Shown piece by piece: positions 56,949 through 64,000 of a stretch of 64,000 nt of DNA. The number at the start of each line of letters is the position of its first letter. Within the stretch, counting starts at the first letter, position 1. The DNA is from Paraphaeosphaeria minitans (lineage: Eukaryota > Ascomycota > Dothideomycetes > Pleosporales > Didymosphaeriaceae): assembly GCA_015832175.1 (NCBI GenBank), contig WJXW01000003.1, positions 3,348,001 to 3,412,000 of the forward strand. The letters are read 5' to 3'. The notes under the pieces are model-generated. The model saw only the letters and a program-made list of their open reading frames with translations. It was not told the origin of the DNA and did no database searches. The position numbers were made by a program, and so were the translations under genes.

Positions 56949-58688
56949 TTACGCGTTCACCTTCTTCGTTTTCTTGGCGGTGGTCGTGGTTGTGCCGTTT
57001 TGAGAGATCTTGCGCTTTTTCTCTACGATAACCTCGGTCTCGGGTTGCGCTTCCTTCTTCGCCTTCTTGGACTTGGGGGCTGGTACCTCGGCCTCCTCTG
57101 TAGCTTCCGGGACGCCAGACTTGCGCTTCTTGTCCTTGGAGGACTTCTTGGACTTCTTCGCGGCGACCTCCTCGGTGGCAACGGCAGCTTCAGCCTTGGG
57201 CTCAGCATCGGCCTGGAGATGTTTTGTTAGCATCTGCATTTTACAGGGTCGCTCTGAGATAACTAACCTCTACAGCAGTCAATTGTGCCTGAGCAGGAGC
57301 ATCCTCTACGGCAGCGGCCTTCTTGGGCACCGAATCAACAGCCTTCACAGAAGGCGCGTTGAACTCATAGCCAAACTCCTCGAGCAGACCCTTGGCCTTG
57401 CCAGTTCGCCTCTTGTTCTCGCGCTGCACTCGCTTCTCCCACACGTCACGTGTTGCGCCCCGAGCCAACGCAGCGCGTTCCTTCTGATTCCGCGGGTCGA
57501 TCTTGAAGCGCTGGTTTGCACCCTTAAACAGCTCGGGATGAACTTGCTCAGATGGGACCACACGACATTGCAGAATGTGTCCAAACATGAGGTAGTTGTG
57601 CATGGTCTTGGCGACGATGTCGGCGACTTCGCCGTTCGCGAACTCGATGAATGCAAAGTGCTTGGAGGCTCCGGTCTTCTTGTTACGGGAAAGGCGCAGA
57701 CGAAGGACCCTGCCAAATTGGGTAAAGTACTTCTTCATCTGAGGTTCGAAGAAACCGTGGGGAACGCGTCTGTAGAAGATTAGCAATTGGATCAGTGTGA
57801 CCATGGAATCCAGGTAAGCTCACCCAAGATAGACAACAGCAGGGGCAGCATCCTTTCGTGCCTGGTCCAGCTCCTTGCGCTTCTTCTTGCTGATTTCTTG
57901 GCCTGCCTCGGCTAGAGCATCCTCGTCGAACTCTTCGTCTTCCTTCTCCAGGTCACTCTCATCGCGATCGCTCTCGAAGCCGGCGAGCAGAGCGGCGGTC
58001 TGGTCGTCCAAGACCTCGTCTTCTGCATCATTGCTTTCAGCAACGGCCGTCTCTTCCGCATCTACCACAGCTTCCTCCTTCTTTGACTTCTTTCCCTTCT
58101 TCGGCTTCTTCTCCTCTACTGCTGCAGCAACTTCTTCGACGATAGGCTCCGCTGCCGGCTCCTCGACAGTATCTGTTTTCTTGGACTTTTTCGACTTTTT
58201 CTCCTTCTTAGGCTTTGGCTCTTCTGCAACAGCAAGGGCGTCCTGGATATCCTCCTCCGTCACAGAGGCCTCGGCCTCGGCCGCCTTCTTGCCCTTCTTC
58301 GGCTTCTTGGCGGGTTTCGCATCGCTTTCGGGCGCAGCTTCGACAGCGGGAGCAGCATCTTTGGTCTTCTTTGCCTTCTTCGCAGGCTTCTCGGTCACAA
58401 CGACAGTCTCCTCTACTGTGACAGTCTCTGCTGGCTCGACAGCCTTGCTCTTCTTGGATTTTTTCGGCTTGGGGGCTTCCACGACCGCGGAGGCTTCGAC
58501 AGCGATGTCGTCTGATTTGCGCGCCTTTTTTGCCTTGGGTTGGGCGTCGGTTGCGCCTTCAGACATATGTTAGCAGTGAACGACTAGTAGGGAATTTGTA
58601 CTGCGCAATCAAGAGCAGCACAAGGTGGAATTGCTGGAAGATCACACGTACCTTTGCGCTTCTTGCTCTGAACGTCTGAGGCAGCCAT
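56949..58688 (-). CDS. nucleolar RRM protein, Nop15/NIFK-like
   Basis: Four minus-strand exons: 58688-58652, 58556-57824, 57769-57268 and 57212-56949 (introns 95, 54, 55 nt). The product is 511 aa; an alternative start at 58566 inside intron 1 would skip the first exon. About 250 residues of alternating Lys-rich (KKSKKSKK, KPKKGKK) and Glu/Ala-rich blocks come first. A single RRM follows: RNP2 is VVYLGRVPHGFFE across the intron, and RNP1 is SKHFAFIEFAN. The NIFK/Nop15-type extension HNYLMFGHILQCRVVP comes next, and a Lys-rich tail ends the protein. Yeast Nop15 binds the ITS2 region of pre-60S particles and is needed for 27S pre-rRNA processing. The acidic/basic N-terminus is much longer than in yeast. 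It is divergent from the SMN gene. Confidence 0.91.
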
Positions 58689-58997
58689 TGTGGTGAGTGT
58701 AGCTGGTCGGTTGTTGTTTTTAGTTGAACGTTCACTGCACGAAAAGTTTCGTGGAGGAAGAGCTCGAGCCGCCAACTTTTCTGGCGCTAATACCCGCTAG
58801 TGCCGAGGATCCACCGAACGTGAACGGCAGCTGCCATGGACAACGCGGAACCAAATATTTCAGCACAATACCACTCGAATTCAATCTGACCCAGGGTCAT
58901 CTACAAACCCATTTGAATATAAGAAATTTTTTATCGTACGTCGAGTCTCTCACCAATCACACCGACTAAGCAATACACGCGCCTGGATCGCAACGCC

Positions 58998-59765
58998 ATG
59001 GCACCCGGTATTAGCCTGGACGACCACAGTGCGTGGGACGACTCAGCTCTAATCAACTCATGGGACGATGCGGTAGCGGAATATCAGGTTCGTCTTCTGC
59101 CATGCCGCCAGTCGAGTATAGCATATTAACGGAAGCTAGAAATATCATAGCATCTCTAAGTCAGGCAAGCGACTCGAAGATGTGTTGACGAAGGAGGAGC
59201 TAGAAAGATTGCGAGGGTAAAGCGCCCTCCGTATATTCAAGCATCGACTAATCAAAAAAGTGACCATGGAGATCTCCTGGATGAAACTGGGGATGGCTTA
59301 GGTCCACGCACCGACGCGGATGCTACTGATTCCGCACTGCCACAAGTGCAGGCCAATGGTGTAGGACAAGGTGGAGCAGATGCGGCCCATGTGAAGGTAT
59401 GATTCGACACCTTGACAGGATGTGATTGCCACGGCGATCAGAAACTGACCGCAGACAGGACCGAGCAGCACCCGTTGCCCAAGGCAGCGCACAAGCGCCA
59501 GGAACAGAGCTGCCGCATGACGGGTCATTTCCAGCTTCGATGCCGCAGGCTCTTCTAGGATCAGGTAAGTGACAGAGCCGGGTCACCGGCTCCTCTCCTG
59601 TCTAGAACATCCCGCTTGGCATGAAACATCTCTAACATGTTGTCAGTGCAAGACGAGAACGTGAAGAACTTGATGATGTCCTGGTATTATGCCGGCTACT
59701 ATACCGGCTTGATGAGTGGTCAGCAGCGTGCGCCGGATAACGCATCGCAGCAAACCCAGAAGTAA
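58998..59765 (+). CDS. SMN (survival motor neuron) family protein
   Basis: Five exons: 58998-59087, 59140-59216, 59261-59396, 59459-59564 and 59647-59765 (introns 52, 44, 62, 82 nt). The product is 175 aa. The N-terminus WDDSALINSWDDAVAEYQKYHS corresponds to the Gemin2-binding helix of SMN. The C-terminus LMMSWYYAGYYTGLMSG is the YG-box glycine/tyrosine zipper that drives oligomerisation. No Tudor domain lies between them, only a low-complexity linker (DETGDGLGPRTDAD), as in the reduced SMN proteins of fission yeast and many fungi. SMN with Gemin2 assembles Sm rings on spliceosomal snRNAs, which fits a genome this rich in introns. The start codon lies 309 bp from the divergent Nop15-like start. 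Confidence 0.88.
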
Positions 59766-60552
59766 TGACGAGGCTGGAAAAAGACGATTCAGTCCGAGGA
59801 TCGGAAAGTTTGATACCTGCAAGCCGTTTTGACAGGGGGCTAGTCCATACAAAATAGAACACTGTGAATGCTTGGGCCAATCAAAAGGTGAGGGCCCGAT
59901 TGGTATACCCTCGCCTTACTGACGGGGAACAGGTCGTGCCTCACGACCCTCGGATTTGCCTCAGCACGTAATGCAGATGAGCATCCGGGTGTCTTTCCAT
60001 CCAGGTATCTCCACCGAACCGCTTGCTTGTCAAAAGCTTAGTGCAGCCCGATCGGGTATGCGGGGGTGCAAGCGAGACACTTCTGCGACACTTTCGCGAC
60101 AACTTCAGACCCATCTCTCACAAACCTGGCGTCAGGCACGCATGCCACGCGAGCCGTGCCTCATTGCCTCAGCAAAATCAGATCATTTTCGCTGTGGGCT
60201 TGCGTGCACTTACCGGCTTCTGCCAAGCCGAAGGGGTGTGATGTTTCGGTGCCTGTGCCGCAGCTTCGCGACCCCAGACTCCCAATTTCATGCGTCGATA
60301 AAGGCAATGGACAGTCCCGGCCAGTTCTCTCTTTTCTGCCTTCTATCCTCCCTTAACTGTGTCGGACCGGTGCCCAAACCATTTCATTCCCTTCCACTCC
60401 GGTTTTCGCTTCCTACTCTCAATTATTGAGCCGGCCCTCATCTCGTGTCTTTCGGTCTTTTTTCTCTTCGACTCCCCCAATTTAGTACTTTTGTCTGCAG
60501 TGCAGACGCTTCAATCGTTCGCCTTTCTACAAGAACCGGAACCTTAGTCATA
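59766..60552. other. intergenic, no gene seen
   Basis: Region between the SMN stop and the cupredoxin start, both on the plus strand. The last 150 bases are pyrimidine-rich promoter or leader sequence (TCTTTTTTCTC near 60455). Confidence 0.45.
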
Positions 60553-61385
60553 ATGAAGTACATTTCGGCACTCCCGCTGGCGGCCACCCTCGCTGCCGCT
60601 CAGATGCAGGTCATGAGCCTCGCGCCAGCACCGTCCGGTCCCACTGTACATACCGTATGCTATCACTGTCTGGTTCTTTAGATTACGACTAACAGTGAAA
60701 AGGTTACTGTTGGTGGATTGAAAGCCGTCTCGACCGGAATGGCCCCAGTACTAGGATATTCTCCCGAGTCCATCATCGCCGCCGTAGGTGACTCCGTCGA
60801 GTTCGTCTTCATGCAGAAGAACCACACCGCGACCCAATCCACCTTCGCCGAGCCCTGCAAGGCTATGGAGGGAGGAAAAGACTCGGGCTTCATGCCCAAC
60901 CCGGAAGGAAAGGCGGGTGTCAACTGGAACATCACCGTCGACAGCACGGACCCGCAGTGTAAGCAGCATGCCATTAACTGCACAACAGAGCTGTTCGTTA
61001 ATATTACTAAGGGTTCTACTGCAAGCAAGCCACCCACTGCGGCCTCGGCATGGTCTTCGCCATCAACGCTCCCACCACCGGCGACAAGACCATGTCCGCC
61101 TTCGTGAACAACGCCATCAACAAGAACAGCACCAAGTCCGCCGACCTCGGCCTCGCACCCATTCAGTCCGTCGACCCCGCTGCCGCCGCCGCCCCCTCAA
61201 CCGTCACCGTCGCCGCCGCTTCTGGTACCGGCGCTGCCGCCGGCTCAACCGCCACCGTCGTCGCAGGCCAGGGCACCGACACCGCCGGCAACACCTGCGG
61301 CTGCCAATGTCTCTGCGGCGTCAACTCCTTCCCGCAACAAGCCGCCGTCAACAACTTCGGTGGCTTCGCCGGTATGCTACCGTAA
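60553..61385 (+). CDS. secreted cupredoxin-like, Ala/Ser/Thr-rich protein
   Basis: Three exons: 60553-60654, 60703-60958 and 61012-61385 (introns 48 and 53 nt). The product is 243 aa. A signal peptide (MKYISALPLAATLAAAQ) is followed by a domain with the fungal cupredoxin pattern: YSPESIIAAVGDSVEFVFMQ, NHTATQSTFAEPC, GVNWNITVDSTDPQ, then WFYCKQATHCGLGMVFAINA at the last join. Histidine and cysteine positions suit a type-1 copper site, with CKQATHCGLGM as the ligand loop. An Ala/Thr/Val-rich region and a Cys cluster (CGCQCLCG) end the protein. There is no clear GPI signal. Such extracellular serine-rich proteins are usually wall-associated or secreted; copper binding is inferred. Confidence 0.88.
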
Positions 61386-61880
61386 ACGCTTTGCATGGAG
61401 GATGACGGCTGGGGACGGTAATGGGGGAGATGCGTTAGGGGATGTAGGATGAGAGTGGTTTCATGACGGGTTCGATGGCTTCTGGACGGCTTCACCCTTA
61501 TACCAATTTTGCTGTTTCTTGGAGGTGGGCGTTTCGCATTATACCGTATGTAATCCGTGATCGCGCGGCACGTGGATGGTTGCCTTGTAAAGCTTAAACA
61601 AAGAACCTTCAATGAAGCTCTCCGAGAGATGACACTTCAACCCTTTGTCCTTGTTATGCATAACCAATCGATCGTGGACAAGCGGAGGGCGCAGGTGGGC
61701 AATGGTGCATCACAGCAGATCAGTTCATGACCGATTCATTGCGTATCCAGGCCCGCCATTCAGCACCGCAGGCCATCCCCAAATTCACATCTATAGAAAC
61801 CAAGCCTTACCTGCTCCCCATCGCCTCTCAAGATGTGCGCCCGTGTAAAAGATGCGCAACCAGTCCCCCATTCCAACGCC
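61386..61880. other. intergenic between two 3' ends
   Basis: Between the cupredoxin stop and the SERF stop on the other strand. No feature beyond the presumed 3' untranslated regions. Confidence 0.45.
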
Positions 61881-62276
61881 TCACTTCTTCTTGGCTTCGG
61901 CTACAAACGCGTCAGCGCATCGCCCATTGATTGCACAGAACAAGCCGAAGTAAAGCACAAATCTCAAAGTGGGTTCTGGAAGTACTCACCAGCAGCCTGC
62001 TTGGCACGCATGATAGCCGCCGTGTCCTCCTTCGCCTTGGCGAATTCCGTGCCAGACAACTATGCACGTTAGAACATGGCAATCCTAGTGCACACTTTTA
62101 GGTGCTTCTATTAGCAACGTACCTGGTTTCCCTTTTTCTGTATGTATCCATCAGCATCCTGCTCTCGTGCGTAGCGGGGCCCACGGCTGATATGCCGCGG
62201 CGAACGAACGTACCTTGCCAGCCAACTCCTTGAGGTTCTTCTCGCGGGCTTTCTCGCGCTGGTTGCCGCGGGCCAT
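61881..62276 (-). CDS. SERF/4F5-family small basic protein
   Basis: Four minus-strand exons: 62276-62214 (21 codons), 62137-62123 (5 codons), 62059-61990 and 61900-61881 (introns 76, 63, 89 nt). The product is 55 aa. It starts MARGNQREKAREKNLKEL, the family signature, and continues KKKGNQLSGTEFAKAKEDTA and IMRAKQAAAEAKKK. All splice ends are GT..AG, and the frame is kept through a 15-nt second exon encoding KKGNQ. SERF proteins are small, charged and largely disordered; they bind nucleic acid and change amyloid aggregation. Because of its split exons no single reading frame shows the whole gene. Confidence 0.9.
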
Positions 62277-64000
62277 GGCGTCGGTTTCTCTGTAGACCGG
62301 TGTGCGGTAGTTCGAGTAGAAGGAGGCAGGATGCGCAGTGCGGTGTGGCGGAAGTGGGAGTTAGATTATATAGGATACAGGGTTTCAGCACGGTGAGGTT
62401 CGACAAAAATAGCGTCGAGGGGGCCTAGACGCGCGAATTAGATCGCGGGAGGCGCGGAGTGGGGCGCGGCTGCTGGCGCGCCACGTGAAGCAACAGCAAC
62501 TTGTATCGTGAATGTTGGGCAAGTGTAAGTTGTCATTCTCCATGAAATGTTTTGTCGATTCTGCTTGATGAGGACGATTGCACCTGTTTGAATATCGCGT
62601 TGCAAGTCCTTCTTACGTCGCAAGCCATGTACTCGTTCGAACAGCTGCATGCTGTCCAATAGGTAGGTACCTAGGTAGGTACCGTACTTGACGGGACAGC
62701 GCTCTGTGGTTCATGCCAACAATCAGAAATTCTCGTCCCTTTCCGCAAACACGAAATAGCTGCCCACAAGAAGATATCTGCGCAGGTACCGGAATCCAAG
62801 AGTGGGGAGTTGACACACTAAATTACGTGTGGGATATCGCTGACTAGTACGGTACGGTTATACCTACACGCTCATGATTCTTCGGCTGCACTCACGGTCT
62901 ATCACTGCATCTTAAACATCTTCATCCTCTCTTCCGTATAATCTTCAAACCTCTCCCCATCAACAAATCTATACACGGTCGCATCAGCCCCCATTATCAC
63001 CATCCCCAGGCATGCCTCAGTTTCGGCCCCATTGTGAAGCTGTGCCACACCGAATCCGCAGAGACGGCTAGACAGAGGGAGAACACGCTCAGTTGGACAT
63101 GAAGGGATATGCCCTGTCAATCGTTTTGTTCTGCTGCTGACCTATCGGCGCGTAGGGTCGGGCGAATCCTCGTCTGGTTACTGGTATAAATGTGCGTCAC
63201 AGAACAATTTGTGATGAGCCTTTGAGCCCGTCCTATCTATCAATAGGTCAGTCGAACCCTTGTTGCTTATCGAAATTTCCCTCACCGTGTTGTCCTAGAT
63301 CGAAAACACTAGTCGCAAACCTGACGTTATTTTGAACACACTTATATATTTTCAAGATTCCCGTCAAAGACAGGCAAGAACGACGCAGCGCTCCAATTGC
63401 GCTACGATGCTGGAGAGGTAGTAAATGGAAAAAAGAAGGTCAACCTACAAGTCAACTCCCAGGCGAAGAGTGTCGCCCTTAAGGATTATATTAGCAACAA
63501 GAAAGGAATCCATGCCAACGTTGCGTCTGCTGAGATTAATATCAACACCCTAGAGGATAAACAAGAGGAGGCGGTTCAAAACATGTTTAAGAGTGTGACC
63601 TCCTAGTATAAGTCAAAGATTGGCTAAAAGGTAACGAGATCCTTCTTATAAGTAATAGGCGCTAACGGATCCTCTAGATTTCTTTAAACAAAGCTACGAC
63701 GGTATCTTCCGCTGCTAGTTAACGGATAAACAAAGATTTTAGTATGTAGCGTAAGATATAGTGCTCCTGCACCTACGGTCCGTTTTAGTCGAAGGAATGT
63801 ATGAATCTTGCGTTAACTTCCTATGCAAAATCACTTCTAGTCACAACTCAAGACTTCTGATAGCACTGTCACATTTTTGCCCTTAATGAGCTCTTGAACT
63901 TGCGTCATAAACAGAGAGAAATGCCTAAGCCCTCATTAGTATGGCCATATCATCCACATCTCTTTAGCCAATTTACCATACTTTGTGCAGTGAGCTATAC
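62277..64000. other. right-end region, no convincing gene
   Basis: Repeated TAGGTAGGTACC motifs lie near 62658-62690. A 72-codon minus-strand frame (63120-62902) with YRFVDGERFEDYTEERMK at its end could be a final exon of an unknown gene. A plus-strand open stretch up to 63606 (VNLQVNSQAKSVALKDYISN) has no ATG and leads into AT-rich sequence, so it may be a gene or transposon remnant. Neither is strong enough to call. Confidence 0.4.

Overview
The window is nuclear DNA of a filamentous ascomycete. Genes carry short introns (about 43-230 nt, mostly near 50) with GT..AG ends and CTRAY-type branch sites, and conserved fungal genes lie on both strands: chitin synthase, Rho1, a Ufd2-like E4, Ccz1, Aim19, a Coa1-like protein and an Hlj1-like J protein. 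Gene content (DUF6055-type secreted protein, cupredoxin-like serine-rich protein, orphan families) suggests Pezizomycotina, probably Dothideomycetes/Pleosporales; the order is an inference. Exon joins below were worked out by hand from splice signals and frame continuity.

Left part (1-16 kb) is an accessory, decaying block. It has the 3' end of a chitin synthase, a four-TM orphan, and a secreted three-domain SnoaL-like gene cut in two by a full-length LINE with intact ORF1 and ORF2. The LINE (4882-10640) is flanked by an 11-bp target site duplication and ends in an AAACC-repeat tail. Next come an aquaporin pseudogene and a frameshifted APH-type kinase gene.

16-24 kb holds transport and metabolism: a Pho-4 family phosphate permease, then an SDR dehydrogenase and an MFS sugar-type transporter arranged tail to tail 59 bp apart. 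25-34 kb is a housekeeping run: an integral membrane protein, a Coa1-like cytochrome oxidase assembly factor, an ER J protein (Hlj1/DUF1977 type) divergent from AIM19, and the U-box E4 ligase UFD2.

34-42 kb is gene-poor and rich in simple repeats (51-bp minisatellite, TC, CACCAG, a 150-bp CATA block, GAA, a triplicated 150-bp unit with RIP-like transitions). It surrounds RHO1 and a GPI-type aspartic protease gene whose intron is a purine/pyrimidine-skewed repeat.

41.6-62.3 kb is dense again: CCZ1, methionyl-tRNA formyltransferase, a secreted HEFGH metallopeptidase-like protein, a mitochondrial PP2C phosphatase divergent from an RQC1/TCF25-family gene with an apparent 1-nt frameshift, a 432-aa orphan with an ADP-ribosyltransferase-like segment, a Nop15-like RRM protein divergent from an SMN homologue, a cupredoxin-like secreted protein and a tiny SERF/4F5 gene with a 15-nt exon. 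The last 1.7 kb shows no convincing gene and turns AT-rich.
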